Shown here one piece after another: positions 1 to 10,994 of a DNA stretch of 64,000 nucleotides. The stretch lies in NCBI GenBank assembly GCA_920105625.2, contig OV050030.1, positions 247,411,889 to 247,475,888 of the forward strand. The letters run 5' to 3'. The notes under the pieces are model-generated. The model was not told where the DNA came from. It was given only the letters and a program-made list of their open reading frames with translations, and made no database searches. Positions within the stretch are counted from its first letter, which is position 1, and each line of letters begins with the position of its first letter. The stretch is from Clusia tigrina (taxonomy: Eukaryota > Arthropoda > Insecta > Diptera > Clusiidae). A program made the translations under genes and the position numbers.

Positions 1-1981
1 AAATGCTTGCAACTTTTTACTGGACCGTCATAAAACTTTGAAATTTTGTAACAATAAAGTACTCGAGCCTCTTGTCAATTTAAGCTATCGCTCAAATCTA
101 TGCTACCCTTGAGTTCCAAATCAAACACTGATAAAACTTCAAATGGTCCTAACTTCTATACGGTACGTCCTACACCTATCAAAGTTTGCAACATACAAAT
201 GCTTGTAACTTTTTACTGGAGCGTCATAAAACCTTGAAGTTTTGTAACAATAAAGTACTCGAGCCTCTTGTCTATTTAAGCTATGCTACCCTTGAGTCCC
301 AAATCAAACACTAATAAAACTTCAAATGGCCCTAACTTCTATACGGTACGTCCTACACCTATCAAAGTTTGCAACATACAATTGCTTGTAACTTTTTACT
401 GGAGCGTCATAAAATCTTGAAATTTTGTAACAATAAAGTACTCGAGCCTCTTGTCAATTTAAGCTATCGCTCAAAGATATGTTACCCTTGAGTCCCAAAT
501 CAAACACTGATAAAACTTCAAATGGCCCTAACTTCTATACAGTACGTACTACACCTATCAAAGTTTGCAACATATAAATGCTTGTAACTTTTTACTGGAG
601 AGTCATAAAACCTTGAAATTTTATAACAATAAAGTACTCGAGCCTCTTGTCTATTTAAGCTATGCTACAATTCAGTCCCAAATCAAACACTGATAAAACT
701 TCAAATGGCCCTAACTTCCATACGGTACATCCTACTCCTATCAAAGTTTGCAACATACAAATGCTTGTAACTTTTTACTGGAGCGTCATAAAACCTTGAA
801 ATTTTGTAACAATAAAGTACACGAGCATCTTGTCAATTTAACCTATCGATCAAAGCTATGCTACCCTTGAGTCCCAAATCAACAAACACTGATAAAACTT
901 AAAATGGCCCTAACTTTTATACGGTACGTCCTACACCTATCAAAGTTTGCAACATATAAATGCTTGTAACTTTTTACTGGAGCGTCATAAAACCTTGAAA
1001 TTTTGTAACAATAAAGTACTCGAGCCTCTTGTCTATTTAAGCTATGCTACAATTCAGTCCCAAATCAAACACTGATAAAACTTCAAATGGCCCTAACTTC
1101 CATACGGTACATCCTACTCCTATCAAAGTTTGCAACATACAAATGCTTGTAACTTTTTACTGGAGCGTCATAAAACCTTGAAATTTTGTAACAATAAAGT
1201 ACACGAGCATCTTGTCAATTTAAGCTATAGCTCAAAGCTATGCTACCCTTGATTCCTAAATCAAACACTGATAAAACTTCAAATGGCCCTAACTTTTATA
1301 CGGTACGTCCTACACCTATCAAAGTTTGCAACATATAAATGCTTGTAACTTTTTACTGGAGAGTCATAAAACCTTGAAATTTTATAACAATAAAGTACTC
1401 GAGCCTCTTGTCTATTTAAGCTATGCTACAATTCAGTCCCAAATCAAACACTGATAAAACTTCAAATGGCCCTAACTTCCATACGGTACATCCTACTCCT
1501 ATCAAAGTTTGCAACATACAAATGCTTGTAACTTTTTACTGGAGCGTCATAAAACCTTGAGATTTTGTAACAATAAAGTACACGAGCATCTTGTCAATTT
1601 AAGCTATAGCTCAAAGCTATGCTACCCTTGAGTCCCAAATCAAACACTGATAAAATTCAAAAGTTTGCAACAAACAAATGCTTGTAACTTGGTACCCTTG
1701 AGTTCCAAATCAAACACTGATAAAACTTCAAATGTCTCTAACTTCTATATGGTACGTCCTACACCTATGAAAGTTTGAAACATACAAATGCTTGTAACTT
1801 TTTACTGGAGCGTCATAGCACCTTGAATTTTTGTAACAATAAAGTACTCGAGCCTCTTGTCAATTTAAGCTATCGCTCAAAGCTATGCTACCCTTGAGTC
1901 CTAAATCAAACACTGATAAAGCTTCAAATGGCCCTACCTTCTATACGGTACGTCCTACACCTATCGAAGTGTGCAACATAC
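1..1981 (+). repeat. 1,981-bp higher-order repeat, copy in left block
   Basis: Position 1 onward reappears at 1982 with the same diagnostic bases (TTGCAACTTTTTACTGGACC in place of the usual TTGTAACTTTTTACTGGAGC). The unit mixes full 196-bp, 183-bp and truncated monomers, so its length is not a multiple of 196. It includes CTACAATTCAG and ACGAGCATCTTG variants that are confined to this HOR. Near 1650 a monomer with about 40 bp missing runs directly into a 110-bp monomer. Confidence 0.93.
1659..1768 (+). repeat. Truncated 110-bp satellite monomer, first of 16
   Basis: An 86-bp internal deletion joins CTTGTAACTT directly to GGTACCCTTGAG, removing the segment with the CTCGAG site. It carries the linked variants GAGTTCC and AATGTCTCTAAC. 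It is preceded by a monomer that lacks about 40 bp between two TCAAA repeats. Confidence 0.9.
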
Positions 1982-2555
1982 AAATGCTTGCAACTTTTTA
2001 CTGGACCGTCATAAAACTTTGAAATTTTGTAACAATAAAGTACTCGAGCCTCTTGTCAATTTAAGCTATCGCTCAAATCTATGCTACCCTTGAGTTCCAA
2101 ATCAAACACTGATAAAACTTCAAATGGTCCTAACTTCTATACGGTACGTCCTACACCTATCAAAGTTTGCAACATACAAATGCTTGTAACTTTTTACTGG
2201 AGCGTCATAAAACCTTGAAGTTTTGTAACAATAAAGTACTCGAGCCTCTTGTCTATTTAAGCTATGCTACCCTTGAGTCCCAAATCAAACACTAATAAAA
2301 CTTCAAATGGCCCTAACTTCTATACGGTACGTCCTACACCTATCAAAGTTTGCAACATACAATTGCTTGTAACTTTTTACTGGAGCGTCATAAAATCTTG
2401 AAATTTTGTAACAATAAAGTACTCGAGCCTCTTGTCAATTTAAGCTATCGCTCAAAGATATGTTACCCTTGAGTCCCAAATCAAACACTGATAAAACTTC
2501 AAATGGCCCTAACTTCTATACAGTACGTACTACACCTATCAAAGTTTGCAACATA
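1982..2555 (+). repeat. 1,981-bp higher-order repeat, partial second copy
   Basis: Matches 1-574. The match stops at position 575 versus 2556, where the first copy has the CATATAAATGC variant and the second the common CATACAAATGC, followed by GGAGAGTC versus GGAGCGTC. From here the array changes to other monomer types leading to the transposon. Confidence 0.9.
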
Positions 2556-2978
2556 CAAATGCTTGTAACTTTTTACTGGAGCGTCATAAAACCTTGAAAT
2601 TTTGTAACAATAAAGTACTCGAGCCTCTTTTCAATTTAAGCTATCGCTCAAAGCTATGCTACCCTTGAGTCCCAAATCAAACACTGATAAATCTTCAAAT
2701 AGCCCTAACTTCTATACGGTACGTCCTATACCTATTAAAGTTTGCAACATACAAATGCTGGTAACTTTTTACTGGAGCGTCATAAAATCTTGAAATTTTG
2801 TAACAATAAAGTACTCGAGCCTCTTGTCAATTTAAGATATCGCTCAAAGTTATGCTACCCTTGAGTTCCAAATCAAACACTGATAAATCTTCAAATGGCC
2901 CTAACTTCTATACGGTACGTCCTACACCTATCAAAGTTTGCAACATACAAATGCTTGTAACTTTTTCTGGAGCGTATA

Positions 2979-3006
2979 CAGGGTTGCCCAAATTCGACGG
3001 ACCCAT
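2979..3006 (+). repeat. Terminal inverted repeat, left end of transposon 1
   Basis: 28 bp starting CAGGGTTGCCCAAATTCG. It pairs with 4269-4296 at 27 of 28 positions; the fifth base is G here and T in the partner. It is the 3' end of the element relative to the transposase and the expected binding site for the transposase DNA-binding domain. Confidence 0.95.
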
Positions 3007-3096
3007 GTTTTTGTTAAAAAAAATCAAAGAAAAAAATAAAAATTTGGCAGTTGGCAATCTTAATCATTTAATTTGTTCCAAGTAGATTTGTTTACA

Positions 3097-4182
3097 TTAA
3101 TTTTTGAATATGATATCTCTCAAATGGCCGCCTCTGGCGTTGATGGCGTATTGTGCCCTTTTTGCAGCATTTTCCATCGTTTTCGCCAACATTTCGGCCG
3201 GAATAGCGGCTATTTCTTCACGAATGTTGTCCTTGAGCTCTTCTACGGTCCTTGGCTTGTTAACGTAAACCTTTGACTTCAAATATCCCCACAAGAAGAA
3301 GTCAGGCGGCGTCAAATCGGGCGAACGCGGTGGCCAGTCCAAATCACCACTTTTCGACATCAAACGGCCCGGAAACAAATTCTTCAGAAAATCGATTGTT
3401 ATGCGACTTGTGTGCCGTGGAGCGCCGTCTTGTTGAAACCAGAACTGCCTCATACGCTTTCGACGAATAATTTGCATCACAAAATTGGTCATCATGTCGC
3501 GATAACGCTCCTGGTTGATGGTAACAGCATGGCCATTTTCATTTTGGAAGAAAAACGGCCCAATGACCGTTTTCGCACTAACGCCGCACCAAACTGTGAC
3601 TTTTTCGTCATGAAGAGGCACTTCTTGAATCTCCTGAGGATTTTCAGTGGCGTAAATACGGCAATTTTGCTTATTTACGGTCCCATTCAATGTGAAATGG
3701 GCTTCATCGGACATGATCATTTTGTTCCAAAATTGCTCGTCATCTTCGGCCATTTCGATGACTCTTTGGGCCCATTCCAATCGACGAGGCTTGTCCGCAG
3801 GCAACAATCTTTGCGTCAATTGAATTTTGTACGGGAACAAATGCAAATCAAGGCGAATAATCCGTTGTAAAGTGGACCGAGCCATGCCCAACTGCTGAGA
3901 ACGGCGTTTTTGGGATGTTCTTGGGGACCTCTCAACACTGGCTCGTACGGCAGCGATATTCTCGGCCGATCGCCTTGGTCGACTTTTATTTGGCCTCTTC
4001 GGATTAGAAAGAGCCTCACCAGTCGAAAATTTTTCGTATAAACGCTTAATGGTGTTCTTAGCAGGCGCACTTCTCACATTTTTTAAGTTTTTAAAAGCAC
4101 GTTGAGTTTTCACAATTGACTTCTTCTGTTGAATGTAAATTTCAACTATTTCAGAGCGCTCGCGTGGCGTGTATTGTTCCAT
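3097..4182 (-). CDS. Mariner-type transposase (DD41D, rosa-like), copy 1
   Basis: Predicted 361-residue DDE/D transposase that would cut the element out at its inverted repeats and join it to a TA target in the nucleus. I chose the ATG at 4182 because it sits in a strong Kozak context (ACCATGG) and the protein then opens MEQYTPRERSEI. An in-frame ATG at 4197 has a weak context, and the frame can be read to 4212 only from a TTG. In this numbering, residues 1-60 and about 70-115 look like two helix-turn-helix units joined by a basic RPNKSRPRR linker. The catalytic aspartates are D159 (MSDEAHF), D252 (QQDGAPRH) and D294 (SPDLTPPD). There are 92 residues between the first two, as in Mos1, and 41 between the last two, against 34 in Mos1. 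Length is near the usual 345 or so for mariner. The stop is TAA. ATTAAA (minus strand, 3072-3067) lies just downstream and could be a variant poly(A) signal. The gene is uninterrupted; rosa-like assignment rests on the spacing and recalled family features. Confidence 0.93.
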   Translation of the reverse strand: MEQYTPRERSEIVEIYIQQKKSIVKTQRAFKNLKNVRSAPAKNTIKRLYEKFSTGEALSNPKRPNKSRPRRSAENIAAVRASVERSPRTSQKRRSQQLGMARSTLQRIIRLDLHLFPYKIQLTQRLLPADKPRRLEWAQRVIEMAEDDEQFWNKMIMSDEAHFTLNGTVNKQNCRIYATENPQEIQEVPLHDEKVTVWCGVSAKTVIGPFFFQNENGHAVTINQERYRDMMTNFVMQIIRRKRMRQFWFQQDGAPRHTSRITIDFLKNLFPGRLMSKSGDLDWPPRSPDLTPPDFFLWGYLKSKVYVNKPRTVEELKDNIREEIAAIPAEMLAKTMENAAKRAQYAINARGGHLRDIIFKN

Positions 4183-4268
4183 GGTAAAAATCTGCATGGA
4201 CTGACGCTTCAAAAGCGGTATGTCATTAAGCGATCTGACATATCTGTCAAAAGTTATGGCGTTGCCAG

Positions 4269-4296
4269 ATGGGTCCGTCGAATTTGGGCAAACCTG
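4269..4296 (-). repeat. Terminal inverted repeat, right end of transposon 1
   Basis: The partner of 2979-3006, read on the minus strand as CAGGTTTGCCCAAATTCG and onward. It lies at the 5' end of the element, 86 bp upstream of the chosen transposase start, so it probably overlaps or adjoins the element's promoter. No clear TATA box is visible in the stretch between it and the ATG. Confidence 0.94.
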
Positions 4297-4612
4297 TACT
4301 CGAGCCTCTTGTCAATTTAAGCTATCGCTCAAAGCTATGCTACCCTTCAGTCCCAAATCAAACACTGATAAATCTTCAAATAGCCCTAACTTCTATACGG
4401 TACGTCCTACACCTATCAAAGTTTGCAACATACAAATGCTTGTAACTTTTTACTGGAGCGTCATAAAACCTTGAATTTTTGTAACAATAAAGTACTCGAG
4501 CCTCTTGTCAATTTAAGCTATCGCTCAAAGCTATGCTACCCTTCATTCCTAAATCAAACACTGATAAAACTTCAAATGGCCCTAACTTCTATACGGTACG
4601 TTCTACTCCTAT

Positions 4613-4722
4613 CAAAGTTTGCATCATACAAATGCTTGTAACTTGGTACCCTTGAGTTCCAAATCAAACACTGATAAAACTTCAAATGTCTCTAACTTCT
4701 ATACGGTACGTCCTACACCTAT
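4613..4722 (+). repeat. Truncated 110-bp satellite monomer, second of 16
   Basis: Same deletion breakpoints as the one at 1659, but preceded by the GCATCATAC subtype instead of GCAACAAAC. It lies about 320 bp outside the right end of transposon 1, and its counterpart at 16660 lies at the same distance from transposon 2. Confidence 0.9.
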
Positions 4723-7700
4723 GAAAGTTTGCAACATACAAATGCTAGTAACATTTTACTGGAGCGTCATAAAACCTTGAAATATTGTAACAATAAAGTA
4801 CTCGAGCCTCTTGTCAATTTAAGCTATCGCTCAAAGCTATGCCACCCTTGAGTCCCAAATCAAACACTGATAAAACTTCAAATGGCCCTAACTTCTATAC
4901 GGTAATTCGTACACCTATCAAAGTTTGCATCATACAAATGCTTGTAACTTTTTATTGGAGCGTCTTGAAACCTTGAAATTTTGTAACAATAAAGTACTCG
5001 AGCCTCTTGTCAATTTAAGCTATCGCTCAAAGCTATGCTACCCTTGAGTCCCAAATCAAACACTGATAAAACTTCAAATGGCCCTAGCTTCTATACGGTA
5101 CGTCCTACACCTATAAGAGTTTGCAACATACAAATGCTTGTAACTTTTTACTGGAGCGTCATAAAATCTTGAAACTTTGTAACAATAAAGTACTCGAGCC
5201 TCTTGTCAATTTAAGTTATCGCTCAACGTTATGCTACCCTTGAGTCCCAAATCAAACACTGAAAAATCTTTAACTGGCCCTAACTTCTATACGGTACGTC
5301 CTACACCTATCAAAGTTTGCAACATAAAAATGCTTGTAACTTTTTACTGGAGCGTCATAAAACCTTGAAATTTTCTAAAAATAAAGTACTCGAGCCTCTT
5401 ATCAATTTAAGCTATCGCTCAAAGCTATGGTACCCTTGAGTCCCAAATCAAACACTGATAAAACTTCAAATGGCCCTAACTTCTATACGGTACGTCCTAC
5501 ACCTATTAAAGTTTGCAACATACAAATGCTTGTAACTTTTTACTGGAGCGTCATAAAACCTTGAAATTTTGTAACAATAAAGTACTCGAGCCTCTTGTCA
5601 ATTTAAGCTATCGCTCAAAGCTATGCTACCCTTGAGTCCCAAATCAAACACTGATAAAACTTCAAATGGCCCTAACTTCAATACTGTACGTGCTACACCT
5701 ATCAAAGTTTGCAACATACAAATGCTTGTAACTTTTTACTGGAGCGTCATAAAACCTTGAAATTTTGTAACAATAAAGTACTCGAGCCTCTTGTCAATTT
5801 AAGCTATCGCCCAAAGCTATGCTACCCTTGAGTCCCAAACCAAACACTGATAAAACTTCAAATGTCCCTAATTTCTATTCGGTACGTCCTACACCTATCA
5901 AAGTTTGCAACATACAAATGCTTGTAACTTTTTACTGGAGCGTCATAAAACCTTGATATTTTGTAACAATAAAGTACTCGAGCCTCTTGTTAATTTAAGT
6001 TATCGCTCAAAGCTATGCTACCCTTAAGTCATAAATCAAACACTGATAAAACTTCAAATGGCCCTAACTTCTATACGGTACGTCCTACACCCATCAAAGT
6101 TTGCAACATACAAATGCTTGCAACTTTTTACTGGAGCGTCATAAAACCTTGAAATTTTGTAACAATAAAGTACTCGAGCCTCTTGTCAATTTAAGCTATC
6201 GTTCAGAGCTATGCTACCCTTAAGTCATAAATCAAACACTGATAAAACTTCAAATGGCCCTAACTTCTATACGGTACGTCCTACACCCATCAAAGTTTGC
6301 AACATACAAATGCTTGTAACTTTTTACTGGAGCGTCATAAAACCTTGAAATTTTGTAACAATAAAGTACTCGAGAGTCTTGTCAATTTAAGCTATCGCTC
6401 AAAGCTATGCTACCCTTGAGTCCCAAATCAAACACTGATAAAACTTCAAATGGCCCTAACTTCTATACGGTACTTCGTACACCTATCAAAGTTTGCATCA
6501 TACAAATGCTTGTAACTTTTTACTGGAGCGTCATGAAACCTTGAAATTTTGTAACAATAAAGTACTCGAGCCTCTTGTCAATTTAAGCTATCGCCCAAAG
6601 CTATGCTACCCTTGAGTCCCAAATCAAACACTGATAAAACTTCAAATGTCCCTAATTTCTATTCGGTACGTCCTACACCTATCAAAGTTTGCAACATACA
6701 AATGCTTGTAACTTTTTACTGGAGCGTCATAAAACCTTGAAATTTTGTAACAATAAAGTACTCGAGCCTCTTGTTAATTTAAGTTATCGCTCAAAGCTAT
6801 GCTACCCTTGAGTCCCAAATCAAACACTGATAAATCTTCAAATAGCCCTAACTTCTATACGGTACGTCCTACACCTATCAAAGTTTGCAACATACAAATG
6901 CTTGTAACTTTTTACTGGAGCGTCATAAAACCTTGAAATTTTGTAACAATAAAGTACTCGAGCCTATTGTCAATTTAAGCTATCGCTCAAAGTTACGGTA
7001 CCCTTTAGTCCCAAATCAAACACTGATAAATCTTCAAATGGCCCTAACTTCTATACGGTACGTCCTACACCTATCAAAGTTTCCAACATACAAATGCTTG
7101 TAACTTTTTACTGGAGCGTCATAAAACCTTGAAATTTTGTAACAATAAAGTACTCGAGTCTCTTGTCAATTTAAGCTATCGCTCAAAGCTATGCTACCCT
7201 TGAGTCCCAAATCAAACACTGATAAAGCTTCAAATGGCCCTAACTTCTATACGGTACGTCCTACACCTATCAAAGTTTCCAACATACAAATGCTTGTAAC
7301 TTTTTACTGGAGCGTCATAAAACCTTGAAATTTTGTAACAATAAAGTACTTGAGTCTCTTGTCAATTTAAGCTATCGCTCAAAGCTATGCTACCCTTGAG
7401 TCCCAAATCAAACACTGATAAAACTTCAAATAGCCCTTACTTCTATACGGTACGTCCTACACCTATCAAAGTTTCCAACATACAAATGCTTGTAACTTTT
7501 TACTGGAGCGTCATAAAACCTTGAAATTTTGTAACAATAAAGTACTTGAGTCTCTTGTCAATTTAAGCTATCGCTCAAAGCTATGCTTCCCGTGAGTCCC
7601 AAATCAAACACTGATAAAACTTCAAATGGCCCTAATTTATATACGGTACGTCCTACACCTATCAAAGTTTGCAACATACAAATGCTTGTAACTTTTTACT

Positions 7701-7968
7701 GGAGCGTCATAAAATCTTGAAATTTTGTAACAATAAAGTACTCGAGCCTCTTGTCAATTTAAGTTATCGCTCAAAATTATGCTACCCTTGAGTCCCAAAT
7801 CAAATACTGATAAATCTTCAAATGGCCCTAACTTCTATACGGTACGTCCTACACCCATCAAAGTTTGCAACATACAAATGCTTGTAACTTTTTACTGGAG
7901 CGTTATCAACCCTTGAAATTTTGTAACAATAAAGTACTCGAGCCTCTTGTCAATTTAAGATATCGCTC

Positions 7969-10900
7969 AAAGCTATGCTACACTTGAGTCCCAAATCAAA
8001 CACTGATAAAACTTCAAATGACCCTAACTTCTATACGGTGCATCCTACACCTATCAAAGTTTGCAACAAACAAATGCTTGTAGCTTTTTACTGGAGCGTC
8101 ATAAAACCTTGAAATTTTGTAACAATAAAGTACTCGAGCCTCTTGTCAATTTACGCTATCGCTCAAAGCTATGCTACCCTTGAGTCCCAAATCAAACACT
8201 GATAAAACTTCAAATGGCCCTAACTTCTATACGGTACGTCCTACACCTATCAAAGTTTGCAACATACAAATGCTTGTAACTTTTTACTGGAGCGTCATAA
8301 AACGTTGAAATTTTGTAACAATAAAGTACTCGAGCCTCTTGTCAATTTAAGCTATCGGTCAATGCTATGCTACCCTTGAGGCCAAATCAAACACTGATAA
8401 AACTTCAAATGGCCCTAACTTCTATACGGTACGTCCTACACCTATCAAAGTTTGCAACATACAAATGCTTGTAACTTTTTACTGGAGCGTCATAAAAACT
8501 TGAAATTTTGTAACAATAAAGTACTCGATCCTCTTGTCAATTTAAGCTATCGCTCAGAGCTATGCTACCCTTGAGTCCCAAATCAAACACTGATAAAACT
8601 TCAAATGTCCCTAACTTCTGTACGGTACGTCCTACACCCATCAAAGTTTGCAACATACAAATGCTTGTAACTTTTTACTGGAGCGTCATAAAACCTTGAA
8701 ATTTTGTAACAATAAAGTACTCGAGCCTCTTGTCAATTTAAGCTATCGCTCAAAGCTATGCTACCCTTGAGTCCCAAATCAAACACTGATATAACTTCAA
8801 ATGGCCCTAACTTCTATACGGTACTTCGTACACCTATCAAAGTTTGCATCATACAATTGCTTGTAACTTTTTACTGGAGCGTCATGAAACCTTGAAATTT
8901 TGTAACAATAAAGTACCCGAGCCTCTTGTCAATTTAAGCTATCGCTCAAAGCTATGCTACCCTTGAGTCCCAAATCAAACACTGATAAAACTTCAAATGG
9001 CCCTAACTTATATTCGGTGCGTCCTACACCTATCAAAGTTTGCAACATACAAATGCTTGTAACTTTTTACTGGAGCGTCATAAAACCTTGAAATTTTGTA
9101 ACAATAAAGTACTCGAGCCTCTTGTTAATTTAAGTTATCGCTCAAAGCTATGCTACCCTTGAGTCCCAAATCAAACACTGATAAATCTTCAAATAGCCCT
9201 AACTTCTATACGGTACGTCCTACACCTATCAAAGTTTGCAACATATAAATGCTTGTAACTTTTTACTGGAGCGTCATAAAACCTTGAAATTTTGTAACAA
9301 TAAAGTACTCGAGCCTATTGTCAATTTAAGCTATCGCTCAAAGTTACGGTACCCTTTAGTCCCAAATCAAACACTGATAAAACTTCAAATGGCCCTAACT
9401 TCTATACGGTACGTCCTACACCTATCAAAGTTTTCAACATACAAATGCTTGTAACTTTTTACTGGAGCGTCATAAAACCTTGAAATTTGGTAACAATAAA
9501 GTACTCGAGTCTCTTGTCAATTTAAGCTATCGCTCAAAGCTATGCTACCCTTGAGTCCCAAATCAAACACTGATAAAGCTTCAAATGGCCCTAACTTCTA
9601 TACGGTACGTCCTACACCTATCAAAGTTTGCAACATACAAATGCTTGTAACTTTTTACTGGAGCTTCATAAAACCTTGAAATTTTGTAACAATAAAGTAC
9701 TCGAGCCTCTTGTCAATTTAAGCTATCGCTCAATGCTATGCTACCCTTGTCTCCCAAATCAAACACTGATAAAACTTCAAATGGCCCTAACTTATATACG
9801 GTACGTCCTACACATATCAAAGTTTGCAACATACAAATGCTTGTAAGTTTTTACTGGAGCGTCATAAAAACTTGAAATTTTGTAACAATAAAGTATTCGA
9901 GCCTCTTGTCAATTTAAGCTATCGCTCAAAGCTATGCTACCCTTGAGTCCCAAATCAAACACTGATAAAACTTGAAATGGCCCTAACTTCTTTACGATAC
10001 GTCCTACACCCATCAAAGTTTGCAACATACAAATGCTTGTAACTTTTTACTGGAGCGCCATAAAACCTTAAAATTTTGTAACAATAAAGTACTCGAGCCT
10101 CTTGTCAATTTAAGCTATCGCTCAATGCTATGCTACCCTTGAGTCCCAAATCAAACACTGATAAAACTTCAAATGGTCCTAACTTATATACGGTACGTCC
10201 TACACATATCAAAGTTTGCAACATACAAATGCTTGTAAATTTTTACTGGAGCGTCATAAAAACTTGAAATTTTGTAACAATAAAGTATTTGATCCTCTTG
10301 TCAATTTAAGCAATCGCTCAAAGCTATGCTACCCTTGAGTCCCAAATCAAACACTGATAAAACTTCAAATGGCCCTAACTTCTTTACGATACATCCTACA
10401 CCCATCAAAGTTTGCAACATACAAATGCTTGTAACTTTTTACTGGAGCGTCATTAAACCTTAAAATTGTGTAACAATAAAGTACTCGAGCCTCTTGTCAA
10501 TTTAAGCTATCGCTCAAAGCTATGGTACCCTTGAGTCCCAAATCAAACACTGATAAAACTTCAAATAGCCCTTACTTCTATACGGTAATTCGTACACCTA
10601 TCAAAGTTTGCATCATACAAATGCTTGTAACTTTTTACTGGAGCGTCATGAAACCTTGAAATTTTGTAACAATAAAGTACTCGAGCCTCTTGTCAATTCA
10701 AGCTATCGCTCAAAGCTATGCTACCCTTGAGTCCCAAATCAAACACTGATAAAACTTCAAATGGCCCTAACTTATATACGGTACGTCCTACACCTATCAA
10801 AGTTTGCAACATACAAATGCTTGTAACTTTTTACTGGAGCGTCATAAAATCTTGAAATTTTGTAACAATAAAGTACTCGAGCCTCTTGTCAATTTAAGTT

Positions 10901-10994
10901 ATCGCTCAAAGTTATGCTACCCTTGAGTCCCAAATCAAACACTGATAAATCTTCAAATGGCCCTAACTTCTATACGGTACGTCCTACACCTATC
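7969..10994 (+). repeat. About 3-kb segment present three times, first copy
   Basis: Begins near the variant CTATGCTACACTTGAG. It matches 20016-23041 (offset 12,047) and 26900-29925 (a further 6,884). The second and third copies share CATCCTATACC where this one reads CATCCTACACC (near 8045), so the third copy derives from the second. At 10,994 it stops abruptly against the 1,981-bp HOR. Confidence 0.87.

Larger units (their letters stand above)
1..2974 (+). repeat. 196-bp satellite array, left block
   Basis: Tandem head-to-tail monomers with a 196-bp period. One convenient phase starts at CAAATGCTTGTAAC and ends at GTTTGCAACATA. The hand-built consensus has 73 G or C in 196 bases. Each typical monomer holds a CTCGAG hexamer and a nearly invariant CCAAATCAAACACTGATAAA stretch. 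Many monomers in this block are shortened: a 13-bp loss between two GCTAT direct repeats (for example near 270, 648, 1030 and 1410) gives 183-bp copies. There is no gene here; short open frames across monomer boundaries are chance readings. Confidence 0.97.
2979..4296 (-). mobile_element. DD41D (rosa-like) mariner element, copy 1, apparently complete
   Basis: A 1,318-bp element interrupts the satellite. It begins CAGGGTTGCCC and ends with the complement, giving 28-bp terminal inverted repeats with one mismatch, at the fifth base. TA lies immediately outside both ends (2977-2978 and 4297-4298), as expected for Tc1/mariner integration. One minus-strand reading frame fills most of the interior, and its G+C is visibly higher than the array's. 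The flanks do not rejoin cleanly. Satellite sequence stops at GGAGCG (2974), then comes an extra TA, and it resumes at TACTCGAG (4297), so about 32 bp of monomer are missing. The left flank also lacks one base (CTTTTTCTGG for CTTTTTACTGG). The intact frame, triad and termini make it a plausible autonomous element; activity cannot be judged from sequence. Confidence 0.95.
1..10994 (+). repeat. Large segmental duplication, copy 1 (with transposon 1)
   Basis: This stretch aligns with 11656-23041. The offset is 11,655 bp up to about 2,700 and 12,047 bp afterwards. The second offset was checked at the transposon ends, at the transposase stop, at the short monomer near 4,645 and at many variant monomers up to about 10,980. 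The copies differ by scattered single bases plus one 392-bp length difference. The left edge of this copy lies outside the window, so the true unit is at least about 11 kb. Confidence 0.93.

Noticed and set aside
3003..3050. A-rich run near the left end of the transposon as a retroelement poly(A) tail
   Set aside because: It lies inside a DNA transposon bounded by inverted repeats and TA; it is part of the 3' noncoding region on the opposite strand.
2852..3085. 77-residue frame crossing from satellite into the transposon (also 14899-15132)
   Set aside because: It is a chance fusion of satellite and the noncoding end of the element, with no recognisable domain.
3073..4070. Open frames on both strands overlapping transposase 1 (and the same set in 15120-16117)
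   Set aside because: They lie inside the transposase gene in other frames, match no family I recognise, and recur only because the element is duplicated.
4183..4212. N-terminal extension of the transposase by 10 residues (MKRQSMQIFT)
   Set aside because: The first codon is TTG. The ATG at 4197 has a weak context, while the ATG at 4182 has ACCATGG and gives the expected family-like start.
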